Source of the DNA: Paenibacillus sp. JCM 18996
GTDB taxonomy: Bacteria; Bacillota; Bacilli; Paenibacillales; NBRC-103111
NCBI GenBank assembly: GCA_001313085.1
Contig: BBFE01000001.1
Location: 1 to 64,000 of the forward strand
DNA length: 64,000 nt
Direction of reading: 5' to 3'
Positions 19,847 to 30,545 of this stretch are shown here, in pieces. The notes under the pieces are model-generated. The model was not told the DNA's origin. It did not search any database and saw nothing but the letters and a program-made list of their open reading frames with translations. Position 1 is the first letter of the stretch, and every line of letters starts with the position of its first letter. The position numbers and the translations under genes are program-made.

Positions 19847-21364
19847 ATGGCATTTACCCTGTTTTGCGCGATTGTCCTGCTAACGCTGGTCATTACGTAT
19901 TTTGCCGCCAAAAAATACAAATAACACCAGCGACTTTTACACCGCAGGCGGAGGATTGAAGGGCTGGCAGAACGGGACGGCGATAGCCGGAGACTATATG
20001 TCCGCCGCCTCCTTCCTAGGGATTGCCGGATCCATAGCTCTTTCAGGCTTCGACGGATTTTTTTCTACAGCATCGGATTTCTTGTGGCTTACCTTGTTGT
20101 GCTGTATCTGGTAGCAGAGCCGCTAAGAAATTTGGGGAAATACACGGTTGCGGATATGATCGCCGCGAGGTTTGAAGACAAAAAAAGTGCGCGGGGTCGC
20201 CGCTTTAAACACGATCGCCATTTCCATCTTTTATATGATCGCGCAGCTGGTCGGGGCGGGCGCTTGATCAAATTGCTCCTGGGACTTGATTTCGCGACAT
20301 CCATCCTGATAGTGGGCGTGCTCATGACCGTGTATGTCGTATTCGGCGGTATGCACGCCACAAGCTGGGTGCAGATCACGAAAGCCGTACTGCTCATGGC
20401 CGGCACATTTGTCATCTCGCTGATTGTTTTCGCCAAATTCGGCTTCAGCCTGACCAACATGTTCGAGCACATGAAAACGGCTACGCCCCTGCAGGAAGCT
20501 TTCCTGAATCCGGGCAATAAATACAAAGTTCCATTGGAGACGATTTCGCTAAATCTCGCTTTGGTGCTTGGCACCGCCGGACTGCCGCATATCCTGACGC
20601 GCTTCTTCACGGTGAAAGACGCGCCGACCGCCCGCAGCTCCGTCGTTTACGCCACGTGGATCATCGGAATTTTCTATATCATGACCATCTTCCTCGGCTT
20701 CGGCGCAGCCGCGTTCGTTGGCGCAAAGAATATTACAGCCGTCGATAAAGCAGGCAATATGGCCGCTCCGCTTCTCGCCAAGGCGTTGGGAGGAGACTTC
20801 TTGTTCGCCTTCATCTCTGCGGTGGCTTTTGCCACAATATTGGCGGTTGTTACCGGGCTCGTGCTGTCGGCGGCATCGGCTTTCGCCCACGATTTCTATG
20901 GCCATATCCTCCGCCGCGGCCAGGCCACGGAGAAGGAACAGCTGAAGGCTGCGCGCTGGGCCTCGATCGGGGTATCGGTGCTGTCCATCATCCTGTCGCT
21001 GTTTGCCCAAAAGCTCAATGTAGCTTTCCTGGTATCGCTCGCTTTTGCCGTGGCTGCCAGCGCGAATCTGCCGGTCATCCTGTTCACCGTGTTCTGGAAA
21101 AGATTCAATACCACCGGGGCGATTACCGGTATGCTGACCGGCTTGCTCAGCACAATCATCTTGGTCGCGCTCAGCCCGAACGTCTGGGATCCTCAAACCG
21201 GAAAAGCGATTCTGGTCGGGACTCCGCTCTTCAGCATGAGTAATCCGGGCATTATATCGATTCCTCTCGGCTTCGTCGCGGCTTATGTGGGAACACTGCT
21301 TTCCAGCACAAAGGACGAGGCCAAATACCAGGAGATTATGGTAAAAGCCAATACAGGCGCTTGA
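19847..21364 (+). CDS. actP: Cation/acetate symporter (ActP, solute:sodium symporter family)
   Basis: The membrane protein has about 505 residues and 12-13 hydrophobic segments. The start [18 protein letters not shown] is in frame after ATG at 19847. Family motifs are [61 protein letters not shown] and a sodium-site region [19 protein letters not shown]. Breaks are at the A6 run near 19912, the T6 run near 20058 and the A6 run near 20180. It co-transports acetate or a similar short carboxylate with sodium or protons and supplies AcsA. Confidence 0.9.
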
Positions 21365-21423
21365 TACTAAGCCACAGGTACGCAAGGGATTGATCAACTA
21401 AAATAGCTTACGCTGAACATAAA

Positions 21424-21470
21424 GGCCGATCCACAAGGGGTGTTACCGCTCTATGGATCGGCCGTTTTTT
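21424..21470 (+). terminator. Rho-independent terminator after actP
   Basis: GGCCGATCCA pairs with TGGATCGGCC around a 20-base loop, followed by G and six T. Confidence 0.85.
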
Positions 21471-21555
21471 CGTCTTTTCTTTCGGCAGCTCATGTGCGAT
21501 GATGAAAATATATGCATCAAGCCCCAGGCGACAGGCAGGAAAGGGGGAAGACGGC

Positions 21556-23095
21556 GTGAATATTTCGGGATTTGTATTTTTTCTGGCAGTCGTCATCGGC
21601 ACGCTGGTGATCACATACTATGCGGCCAAGCGGACAATGAACACGAACGATTATTATGCTGCCGGCAGCAGGCTGAGCGGTGTGCAGAATGGGCTGGCGA
21701 TTTCAGGCGATTATATGAGCGCGGCATCTTTTCTCGGCATTGCCGGGTCAATAGCGGTTTACGGTTTTGACGGGTTTTATTACTCGATCGGTTTCCTGGC
21801 CTCTTACGTTATCGTCCTCTACATTATTGCCGAGCCGTTGTATAACTTGGGACGTTACACGATGGCCGACGCGATAGACGTACGTTTTCAGGACAACCTG
21901 CTGAGAGGCAGTATCGCCATCAACAATATTATAATCACGATTTTCTATATGATCGCCCAGCTCGTGGGAGCCGGGGGATTGATTCATCTGCTGATGGGCG
22001 TTGACTATTCGTCCGCGATTATGATCGTCGGCTGCCTGATGACGATTTATGTCGCTTTCGGCGGGATGCTGGCGACCTCATGGGTTCAGATCATCAAGGC
22101 TATTTTGCTCGTATGCAGCACGTTTATCGTCAGTTTGATTGTGCTTTCCCGTTTTCACTGGAATGTGATAGCGCTTTATTCACACATGACGCACGCCACG
22201 CCGCTGGGTATTGTATATTTACAGCCGGGCAATATGTTCGAGGGGCCGCTGGACACGCTGTCCTTTAATCTGGCGCTGGTGCTGGGAACCGCAGGTCTGC
22301 CGCATATCATCACCCGGTTCTATACGGTTAAGGATACGCGGGCTGTCCGATCTTCCGTCATGACGGCGATTTGGATCATTGGCGCCTTCTATGTTATGAC
22401 GATTTTTTCTCGGCTTCGGCGCGGCGGCATTTGTCGATTGGCAAAAGCTGCTCAGCGGTGACAATCTGGCGGCTCCGCTTTTGGCGAAGGCGCTTGGCGG
22501 GGAGTTTCTCATGGCCTTTATTACGGCGGTTGCGTTTGCCACCATCCTCGCGGTTGTGTCGGGTTTGGTGCTGGCGGCCTCGTCCGCTTTCTCACATGAT
22601 GTGTACAGAAATATCCTCCGGAGAGGGCAAGCGACGGAAGCCCAGCAGATGCGGGTAGCACAGTGGTCGTCGGTTTTCGTCGGATTAGCGGCAATCATAC
22701 TCGCGCTCGGCGCCCAAAAGCTGAATGTCGCGTTTCTCGTGTCCCTCGCTTTTGCCGTTGCGGCTTCCGCCAATTTGCCGGTGCTGCTGCTAACCTTTTT
22801 TCTGGAGAAAATTCAACACATTCGGTGCCATTACAGGGCTGTACACAGGTCTGATTTCTTCTGTACTGCTCGTCGTCATCGGCCCGAACGTAATGGATCC
22901 TTCCCTCGGCTGGATCCGTGCGGACGCGATTTTTTTTCCTCTGAAAATCCCGGCATCGTTTCCATTCCTCTCGGATTCCTCGGGGGAGTCGTCGGCACCT
23001 GGCTGTCGCTAAAAGCGAATCCTTCGGACCGTTTCAACCGGATGCTCGTGATGGCCAATCTGGCCGTTGATGAAAAGAACAGGCAGGCAGAATGA
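21556..23095 (+). CDS. Second solute:sodium symporter, paralogue of ActP
   Basis: The protein has about 510 residues. GTG at 21556 with AAAGGGGGAAG upstream is preferred over the earlier ATG. It follows the ActP plan closely: [73 protein letters not shown] and ATILAVVSGLVLAASSAFSHD. Breaks occur at the T6 run near 22405, near 22797 and at T8 near 22931. It has its own leader and no DUF485 partner, since a terminator separates it from actP. It may handle a different carboxylate such as pyruvate or propionate; this cannot be decided from sequence. Confidence 0.88.
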
Positions 23096-23102
23096 ATTTT
23101 AA

Positions 23103-23168
23103 TTGACAAACAAACACCCGTTAGTTAAGCTTGGAAAGTAATTACCGGAACTAACACTCATTAGTCTG
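23103..23168 (+). promoter_or_regulatory. Promoter with two ACTAA-type inverted repeats
   Basis: A perfect -35 TTGACA lies at 23103-23108 with a weak -10 near 23126. A palindrome-like word sits inside the spacer and extends to 23126 (minus strand ACTAACGGGTGTTTGT). A better copy, ACTAA-CACTCA-TTAGT, lies at 23150-23165. This spacing is typical of TetR-family repressor sites. No TetR gene is present nearby. Confidence 0.6.
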
Positions 23169-23200
23169 ATGATCAATTTTGACGAACGGAGCTTTTTTTT

Positions 23201-24108
23201 ATGAAATCAATTTATAGAAGGCCAGGGGCGGAAGCCATTTTCAACAAAGCTTATGAGCAGACGCTGCAGCAGTGGGAAGTGCCTTACGAAGCGCTGCAGG
23301 TCGCTACCCGTTTTGGAATGACCCATGTCATAGCAGCCGGACCTGAGGACGGTGAACCGCTGGTATTGCTGCATGGTTTTGGTTTCAGCTCCACCTTGTG
23401 GGTGGATAACATTAAGCCGCTTAGCTCCAAGCATCGCGTGTATGCGGTGGATGTTATCGGCGATATAAATAAAAGCGTGGCGACACGGCAAATCGAAAGT
23501 AAACAAGATTGCGCCGATTGGTTCGCGGATGTGCTGGACGGATTACATTTACAAAAAAACAAATGTGATGGGACTGTCTTATGGAGGCTTTTTTGGCGCT
23601 AATTTTCGCGCTGCTTCTGCCGGAACGGCTGCGCAGGGTGATCGTGATGAGTCCCGGAGCGTCGCTGCTTCCCCAAAGAAAGAGCTTTTTTTCTGCGCTG
23701 CTTGATGGCCGGCATCTTTCCCTCCGCCAATAGGTTAAACAAATTAATGGACTGGATGGCCGCAAAAGGAAACATCGTCAACTCCTCAGTGAGAAACCAG
23801 TTTATCGTAGCAATGCAAAACTGCATCCCCCGTATTAAAGTTTTTTGCAACTTATTTGCCGGACGAAGAGTTGAAAAAAGATACAGTGCCCTCTGCTGCT
23901 GCTGGTCGGCGATCAGGATGTGCAGTACGATGCGCGTGCCGCGATTCATAGGGCGCTTAAACTCATTCCGAAGCTGGAGGCAGAGCTGATCGAAAACGCG
24001 GGTCACGGTTTGCCGATGGAACGGCCCGACATTGTAAATGCGCGCAGTCTGGCTTTTTTTAAATTGAAGTTGCTGCATGGGGTGTTAGCGCATTATCGGC
24101 CGAAATGA
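23201..24108 (+). CDS. Alpha/beta hydrolase
   Basis: The chain has about 300 residues. It opens with YRRPGAEAIFNKAYEQTL and VLLHGFGFSST, has the nucleophile elbow GLSYGG restored by shortening the A6 run near 23553, then MSPGASLLPQRKSFF, the acid region LLVGDQDVQYD and the histidine in ENAGHGLPME. Breaks also at T runs near 23590 and 23685 and at the A6 near 23876. Many relatives act as carboxylesterases or in antibiotic biosynthesis. The repressor-like promoter suggests an induced, possibly detoxifying role. Confidence 0.85.
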
Positions 24109-24195
24109 TAATTATGGTTATCACGGTTATCCAAATTGGACATGATAATGTTTAGCGAATACTCTTCCTGGAGTTGAAATTTGGCGTCATGAACC

Positions 24196-24586
24196 GTGGA
24201 CAATATAAAAAAAATGCTGGATCTGCTGTACAAGTTTGCCTCATGGCTGCATTTGGGCATCTTTATTATTATTCTCATCGCGCTGTGCGTCGGTATGGTC
24301 GGGTTCGTTGAAAAAAATGGCTGATCATCTTGAATGATCCTCCTTATGTGCTGAACCAGTTTCACCAAGTGGCGGAGGATATTTTTTTCGTTGATTCTCG
24401 TGTTTGAATTTATGGAGCTGTTAAGGGAGCGGAACGCCATCCGGCTCACCGATATTCTCCTGACCGTTTTGGCACGAAAAAATGCTGCTCTCCCCGGAGG
24501 ATAGCAGTCTTATTCTTCTGCAGTCCCTGTCGTTTTGTCTGGTCCTTATGATCAGAGTGATCTGGAGCCGGTGCTCGAAGGAATAA
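24196..24586 (+). CDS. Small membrane protein, PsiE-like
   Basis: Reading across four breaks (A7 near 24303, T7 near 24385, A6 near 24477) gives about 128 residues with four hydrophobic segments. The segments are WLHLGIFIIILIALCVGMVG, then DIFSLILVFEFMELLRERN, RLTDILLTVLARKMLLS and LLQSLSFCLVLMIRVIW. The order of a membrane helix, EFMELLRERN and a final IRVIW resembles the phosphate-starvation-inducible PsiE family. The GTG start at 24196 is tentative, since no clear ribosome binding site is visible. Confidence 0.55.
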
Positions 24587-24633
24587 GGTGCAAGCGTGAC
24601 GTTTAATAAAATGGATTTTTGGAGGCTTACTCA

Positions 24634-25616
24634 TTGAAACCCATCATCCCGTTCGAACCCGTAAGGCATGAAACCATCCCTGCTAGCGACCTATGGACAT
24701 ATCAAATCAAGTGGGACGGGGTTCGAATTCTAACGTATGCCGACGGCAGCGGCGTCTCCTTGTATAACCGAAAGCTGAACGAGCGGACCCGCCATTATCC
24801 GGAGCTTCACGACATTGCCTCTTACTGCCGGGCCGAATCGGCCATTCTGGACGGTGAGGTGGTTGCGCTGGGGTCCGACGGCAAGCCCTCCTTTCATGAA
24901 GTCATGCGCAGGGACGGGCTGCGGCGGATGGAACGCGTCGAACAAGCGCGTAAGGAAGTCCCCGTTTATTATATGGTGTTCGATATTTTATTTTATAACG
25001 GAAGCTGGGTGCATCAGCTGCCGCTGCGTGAGCGGATGGAGCTGCTTGGCAGCCTGTTGGTTCCGAACCGGATAGTACAGCATGTGGCATCCCATCCTGA
25101 CGGGCAAGCGCTGTTCGAGCTGATGAAGCGGCAGGGCATGGAAGGGATCGTATGCAAAAAAAATCTCGACAGCACCTATGTGATCGGGGGGAAGAGCGAG
25201 AGTTGGGTCAAGGTGAAAAAAATTACGGGGACCTCATTGCGGCAATCGGAGGGTTTACTCTCAGGGGTGACACGGTGAATGCCGTTCTTCTCGGCTTATA
25301 TGACGAAGAAGGACGATTTTGGTATGTAGGCCACACCGGAACGGGCAGGCTCTCGCAGTCGGATTGGCGCACACTGACGGAGAAGCTGGCCCCTCACGTG
25401 ATAAAAGAGCGCCCTTTTGCCAACAATCCGGAACGTCACAAAGATGCCATATGGGTGCGGCCGACGATGGCTGTCAAAGTGAAGTACACGGAATGGCGGC
25501 TGGACGAGGGAAGGTCGCTGCGTCAGCCGAGCATTCAGGCTTTTGTGGAAACCGCGCCGAAGGATTGTGTTTTTGGGCAGGTAAAGGCAGAGACGATGGG
25601 CACCGGACAAGCTTGA
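24634..25616 (+). CDS. ATP-dependent DNA ligase, LigD ligase-domain type
   Basis: The enzyme has about 325 residues; TTG at 24634 is chosen because GGAGG lies 8 bases upstream. The adenylation lysine is in YQIKWDGVRI (near 24710), followed by YNRKLNERT, ILDGEVVALG, YYMVFDILF, EGIVCKK and SWVKVK. After the A7 run near 25219 the OB-fold domain appears: LLGLYDEEGRFWYVGHTGTG. A further C-terminal segment KLEQKAMGLDEHAR is reached with one more indel, to 25668. It seals DNA ends, probably with Ku in end joining. No Ku, polymerase or nuclease module is present here. Confidence 0.88.
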
Positions 25617-25702
25617 GCAGAAAGCGATGGGACTGGACGAGCATGCGCGGTAAACTAATACAGCAATGTGTCCAGTGGAGCAACTACCCCAATTTCTCGT
25701 TC

Positions 25703-26621
25703 TTAAGCGCTCGCTTCGCCTACGCTGCTTTTAAGATGCCGAGCCGATTTTGAACCTCTGAATGTCACAAACGAATATATTATTAACCCGGACCAAATAA
25801 ACGAAAAAAAACTAATCAATTGCGCTCTCGTAAAAGGCTCGTGGAACATAAAAAAATCGCAAGCAGCAAACTGGTCGTCGGGGCAATATATTGGATGAAT
25901 CCGACCATGGAGAGCGGAAGCCGTTTGGTTGCTTCGGCAAACCAGAACAAAGGCAAAGCTGTGGCTGTCCCGGATAATAGTAATAGAATCAGAGACAATC
26001 TTGACAGAGTAACAAGAGTAGAGGTTCCTGCGATTTGAACATACAACAAAAAAAGAAAAGTGAAACCGGAAAGACAAAGATAGTTTCCCATGTGAGCCCT
26101 AACAAGACATCTAGTTTTGCTATTTTTTTTAGCAAGCCCGTATAACGCAAAGGAAATCGTCAGAAAAAAATAGCTACCCACGGAACATGCCCATATTGCA
26201 CCGCCATAATGAAAACACCAAAACCCGCAAGAATAATTGCAATCCATTGACCGATGTGCAATCTTTCTTTCAAGAAAATAACTGCGAATAACACACTTAT
26301 AAGCGGATTCATATAGTAGCCCAGACTCGTTTCAATTACATGATTGTTATTAACCGCCCAAATGAACAGAAACCAATTCAAGCTTATAAAAGTGGAACAA
26401 AGAAGGACGGCAATTTTGCTTTTTTCCACCGGAAATGACATCTTTTAGCTGCCTCCAGCGCCTTGCTGCAAAAAACAAGAACGGCAACAAAGACGAACGA
26501 CCATACGATACGATGGGCCAGAATCTCCCATGCGGACATCGTTTCAAAAAAGGTGCCAATATATAGGAAGTAACCCCCAAGATAAATAGCTTAAAACTCC
26601 ATAAATGATGCCCCTCTTCAT
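25703..26621 (-). CDS. rarD: EamA-family transporter, RarD type
   Basis: The membrane protein has about 300 residues and ten hydrophobic helices on the minus strand, starting at 26621 behind AAAGGGGAA. It reads MKRGIIYGVLSYLSWGLLPI, then AHRIVWSFVFVA, FISLNWFLFIWAVNNNHV, IETSLGYYMNPLISV and LPLFWFAEATKRLPLSMVGF. These are RarD signatures. Breaks are in the runs near 26546, 26425, 26166, 26127 and 25807. RarD was linked to chloramphenicol sensitivity, but the natural substrate is unknown. Confidence 0.88.
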
Positions 26622-26899
26622 AAGCGATTCCCCTTTATATGTGACTCTACTGGAAAAAAAAGTTCATTTATCATATCATTCGTGAATCTTCTGGAGTTTT
26701 CCAGTTTGCTAAGGAAATACTTACGGTCTACTCGCATTAAATGAGGATCGTTATAAATATCATCGAGACGTTCACTAATAAATTCATAAGTATGATCAGG
26801 ACGAAATCCGGCTTTCCACCGACGTCTAACTGCCTTTTCAATATCCTGCGCTTCCATCAATGTCAACCCGTACAACCTGTACGAATCTAAAACTGCCAT
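26618..26899 (-). CDS. Hypothetical small protein
   Basis: The frame on the minus strand starts at ATG 26899 behind AGGGGGTG. It begins MAVLDSYRLYGLTLMEAQDI and is rich in charged residues (VRRRWKAGFRPDHTYEF, ERLDDIYNDPHLMRVDRKYF). The frame as given touches the rarD start. If the T/A8 run near 26652 is shortened, the protein ends in ELFFQ at about 26646, leaving a short gap to rarD. It is probably co-transcribed with rarD. No family was recognised. Confidence 0.6.
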   Translation of the reverse strand: MAVLDSYRLYGLTLMEAQDIEKAVRRRWKAGFRPDHTYEFISERLDDIYNDPHLMRVDRKYFLSKLENSRRFTNDMINELFFPVESHIKGNRL

Positions 26900-27121
26900 C
26901 CCGGCACCCCCTGCGCATAGCGTGATCAAGTAAATTGCCGTTAATAATGCTGTTATGGCTTAATAAACATATCGGTTTTTTTTAACTGCCGCAATAAAGT
27001 GTCTTTATACCTAATTCCCGAACCTATTATAGCTTACCATAAGGCAGAGATGCTGTTAATTTTTTTGTCGAAACCTCAAAATGTTTTTTTATAAATTCTC
27101 ATAAAAGGTATTATTAACGCC

Positions 27122-27152
27122 AAAATTCCCCGCCTGTCAGGACGGGGAATTT
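27122..27152 (-). terminator. Hairpin at the end of the small winged-helix gene
   Basis: AAATTCCCCG and CGGGGAATTT form a 10-bp stem around a loop that is itself partly self-complementary. On the minus strand it is followed by TTTTGG, so it is a weak-tailed terminator overlapping the last codons of the gene. Confidence 0.6.
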
Positions 27153-27378
27153 GTGGAGGGCAGCATATAAATGTCATTATGCGGATGGTCCTGCAGCTGC
27201 GATTTAACTAATCTTCCATCGCTTACTAACTCGTTTAATTTTTTTGCTCAATATCTGACGGTTGCACTCCCAAAATATCCGCCGCTCTAACCGTTGAAAT
27301 CGACATATACTTCGGTTCTTTTGCCGATGAATGGATCATCGTATGGAAATATTCGTAGAGATTGTCTTTATTTATCAA
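27137..27378 (-). CDS. Small winged-helix-like protein
   Basis: This gene is easy to miss because the A7 run near 27240 breaks it. From TTG at 27378, with AGCAGGTG upstream, it reads INKDNLYEYFHTMIHS, then ISTVRAADILGVQPSDIEQK. Past the run it continues LNELVSDGRLVKSQLQDHP, HNDIYMLP and a short tail. Helix, turn, helix and a charged wing make a small DNA-binding domain likely, about 80 residues. The stop lies inside the hairpin at 27122-27152. Confidence 0.6.
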
Positions 27379-27527
27379 TTGGCACCTGCTTTCCTGCCGC
27401 CCATACATAGAATGTCCAAATGACTGGGAGATATAACCTGTTTCCGTGGGGAAGTTTTTTTTCGCTAATTGAACGTTTCTCCCAGGTCCAGCGACAGGGT
27501 GAGGCAGGAAGGTCGTTCGGCAGCCGA

Positions 27528-28164
27528 CTAAGGCTCAAATAAAAAAATGGCGATTTGCGTGCGGTCGCGCAGGTGAAGCTTTTGCAATATTTGGGTGACG
27601 TAATTTTTTGACGGTTCCTTCGCTGAGATACAGCCTTTCCGCGATTTCCTTGTTGGAGAGGCCTTCGGCAATGTTTTCGATGACCTGCTGTTCCGTCGCG
27701 GTAATTCCGAATTTTGCGAAATCTTTGGTCTTTTGGGTCGTTTGCTGCAGGAAGAGCGGCAGTTTTTTTGGCAACGTCCGGATGGACGAGCATATGGCCC
27801 TGCATCACCATTTTGATGCCTTCGATGATTTGGCCGGGAGAAATATTTTTTCAGGAGATAGCCGTTCACCCCATGCTTCAGCGCTTCTACGATGTAGTCG
27901 TCGTCGTCGAAGGTGGTAAGGATCACGATGTGCACATCCGGCCGGTCCCGTTTGATTTTTTTTGGCGCTCTCTACACCATCGCAAACCGGCATTCGGATA
28001 TCCATCAACACAAGGTCTACATCCTTGGTCCGCAAACAATAGGAATAGGCTTCTTCTCCGTTCCCGAAGGTGTCCAGGACTTCAATGCCCGGGTCTTGAT
28101 CCAATATGTATTTAAAGCTCGCCCTGATAAAAGGATCGTCATCCGCAACGATCAGCTTGATCAC
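27528..28164 (-). CDS. NarL/LuxR-family response regulator
   Basis: The regulator has about 212 residues. The receiver shows LIVADDDPFIRAS, phosphoacceptor LVLMDIRMPVCDGVE, then ILTTFDDDDYIVEAL and HGVNGYLLK. The C-terminal helix-turn-helix is TATEQQVIENIAEGLSNKEI and LYLSEGTVKNYV. Breaks lie at T8 near 27955, T7 near 27846, T8 near 27762 and T7 near 27604. It lies 41 bases after the kinase gene. It likely controls the divergent ABC exporter. Confidence 0.9.
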
Positions 28165-28205
28165 TTCACTCGCTCCTCCTTGTACGTGCTTGGTTGTTCT
28201 CGCGT

Positions 28206-29343
28206 CTACCCCGCATGATTCCGGTACGGCACAACACTCCGAACGATAAACCGGTCCGTTGTCTCCGTTTCGACCGTTCCGCCTAGCAGTTCAATCCTTT
28301 CCTCCATTCCGCGCAAACCGAGCCCTTTTACGATGCTTCCGACGGGCGGGCGGCCATTGCTGCTGACCGACAAGGCGACTTCGTCCGGCGAATAGTCCAG
28401 TCGGACGGAGATCGCAGTAGCCTGGCCGTGCCGGACCGCATTCGTCATTGCCTCCTGCGCATTCCGGTAAAACGCAACTTCCACGCTCGGATAAATGACG
28501 CGGGGCATGCCGCTGACCGTGAGCTTAACCGGTACCCCGCTGTCTCTCGCGAAATCCTCAGCCAAGCTTTGCAGCGAAAAGCTGCGGGTCATGCGGTCAT
28601 TGGGTTTTATTTTTTCTCACGGTCGCACGCAGCGTTTCCATGCTTGCGGACAACTGGTCGCGCACGTGATAGAGCATTTCCATCCCCTTTTCGCGATCCT
28701 GCGGGAAAGTGCGGATTACCGCTTCCGTCATCAATTTGACACGGATCAGTTTGTGTCCCAGTTCATCATGGATATCCTTGGAAATTCGGTTCCGTTCTTC
28801 GGTTTGAGCGGCATTCTCTACCTTTTGCGCATACTCGATCAATCTCCTGCGGGCTTCGTCCAGTTCGTAATGACTTTGGCGCAGAGTATCGTATAACGCC
28901 TGATCTCTTCCTTTTGCCGCATAATGCCGTCCATGAACATCAAGGCGGCAAGGATGACGATAAACATCAGATTCGCCAGGAGGACCGTCGCTGCCGGTTC
29001 GCTGTAGATGACCGCATTCATGCCCGCCCATTGCAGCGCCGCAAGCAGCCGGTCCGACGGTCTTCCGCTGTTAGGACGGAGAGTGAGCAGGACGGCGAAG
29101 GACAGTAAATACAGGAACCCGCCGTAAACATAGCTGAGACCGGTGCCGAGTGAAATCTGCATTAGGATGATCCACGGTGCGGCCGCTGAACGCTCCCATC
29201 GCTGAAGATAAGCATGCGGGGCAATATAGAGCAGCGTAAAGAAGGTATACATGTAGTAGGACTCTATAGATGAGGTGTACACCGTGGTTATGACTGCAAT
29301 CAATATTAGCAAAAAAGCGGATGGCAAACAGCTTCTGATTCAT
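28206..29343 (-). CDS. Sensor histidine kinase, HisKA_3 (DesK/LiaS-like) type
   Basis: The protein has about 380 residues and starts at ATG 29343 with MNQKLFAIRF. Six hydrophobic segments form the N-terminal sensor. The dimerisation motif ERNRISKDIHDELGHKLI carries the phosphorylated histidine (near 28770). The ATPase part shows AQEAMTNAVRHGQA and GLGLRGMEERIELLGG. Breaks lie near 29311, 28885 and 28610. Few extracellular residues are present, so it probably senses a signal in the membrane. This matches LnrJ-type kinases that detect membrane-active antibiotics. Confidence 0.88.
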
Positions 29344-29403
29344 CGAAGGCAACCCAACCTTTACGTTTGTGCGTCCCGGGGACCGTAATGGCAAAATTAT
29401 AAC

Positions 29404-29433
29404 ATGACTTAAGTCATCCTGTACTGATGACTT
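29404..29433. promoter_or_regulatory. Perfect palindrome and half-site in the divergent control region
   Basis: ATGACTTAAGTCAT at 29404-29417 is a perfect 14-base palindrome, and ATGACTT recurs at 29427-29433. The 225-base region separates the kinase gene from the exporter genes, so this is the likely response regulator binding site. Confidence 0.6.
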
Positions 29434-29568
29434 TCTCTACATGGCAGCAGGCATGCGGGGTAGTAAAATCAAGATATAAGAAAACCTTTGACGAAGCTCT
29501 TCAAGGATGGGCGACCGCGGTTTATAAGAGGTTTTCAAAGTTCAACCAGGTGCTGGGAGGAGATCCAT

Positions 29569-30507
29569 ATGAGTTTCATTGAAATCCGCAACGTCATGAA
29601 ACGCTACGGCAGCAAATTATCGGTTGACCATTTGAATCTTTCGGTTGAGCAAGGGGAGATCTTTGGTCTGCTGGGCCTAATGGCGCGGGAAAAAAGCACA
29701 ACGATCAAAATGATGAGCGGCCTGCTCAAAATCGACCAGGGCTTGATCACTGTCGAAGGAATCGATGTGGGGAGAAGCCCCATGGAAGCGAAAAGGCGCA
29801 TTGGCCTGGTACCGCAGGAGATTGCCGTTTATGAGGATTTGTCGGCACGGGAGAACGTAACTTTTTTTCGGCAAGCTCTATGGTCTGAGCGGTTTGCTTC
29901 TGAAGGAACGGGTGGTGGAAGCGCTCGATTTTGTCGGCCTGCTGGAAAGGCAGAAGGATAAGCCGTCCTCGTTCTCGGGAGGATGAAGCGGCGGCTGAAT
30001 ATTGCGTGCGCCATTGTCCATCATCCCAAGCTGCTCATTATGGATGAACCGACAGTGGGTATCGATCCCCAGTCGCGCAACCATATCCTGGAATGCGTCA
30101 AAGAGCTTAATCGGATGGGCTCGACGATCATTTACACCAGCCACTATATGGAGGAGGTTGCGGCAATCAGCAACCGTGTGGGTATTATCGACAACGGCCA
30201 TTTGATCGCCTCCGGCACGCAGGAAGAGCTCAGAAGGCTGGTCGCGGATGACGAGAAGCTGCGGATCGAGGTTGCCGAAGTTAAACAGCAGGCCATCGAC
30301 GAACTGAAGCAGTATCCGGCCGTGAGCAAGGTCCTTGTAGAGGATGATACGATCGAGATTTTCCTGAAGAACTCACAAGTTTTCCTGCAGGACATTCTGT
30401 TCATTTTGCAGAAATTCCAGGTTTCCATCCGGTCGCTGACCCGCCAGGAGCCGAATCTGGAGACGCTGTTCCTGTCTTTGACCGGCAGAAACCTGCGGGA
30501 TGCGTAG
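29569..30507 (+). CDS. ABC exporter ATPase (LnrL-like)
   Basis: The ATPase has about 312 residues and starts after GGGAGGAG. Walker A is interrupted: the raw frame reads GLLGLMAREKSTT, but adding one C at 29679 and removing one A at 29693-29698 restores GLLGPNGAGKSTT. The signature is restored as FSGGMKRRLNIA near 29975, and Walker B is LLIMDEPTVGIDP. The C-terminal extension after residue 215 is typical of drug-exporter ATPases. It energises the two permeases that follow. The two-component system plus ATPase plus two permeases equals the Bacillus LnrJKLMN plan for linearmycin resistance. Confidence 0.88.
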
Positions 30508-30545
30508 CAGAACTGCCACCATATGGAAGAAAGGAAGGTTTGTCA

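Noticed and set aside
20549..21397. Long minus-strand frame (282 codons) opposite actP
   Set aside because: Rich in His, Arg, Gln and Asp as expected for the antisense of a membrane protein; no start signal and no domain.
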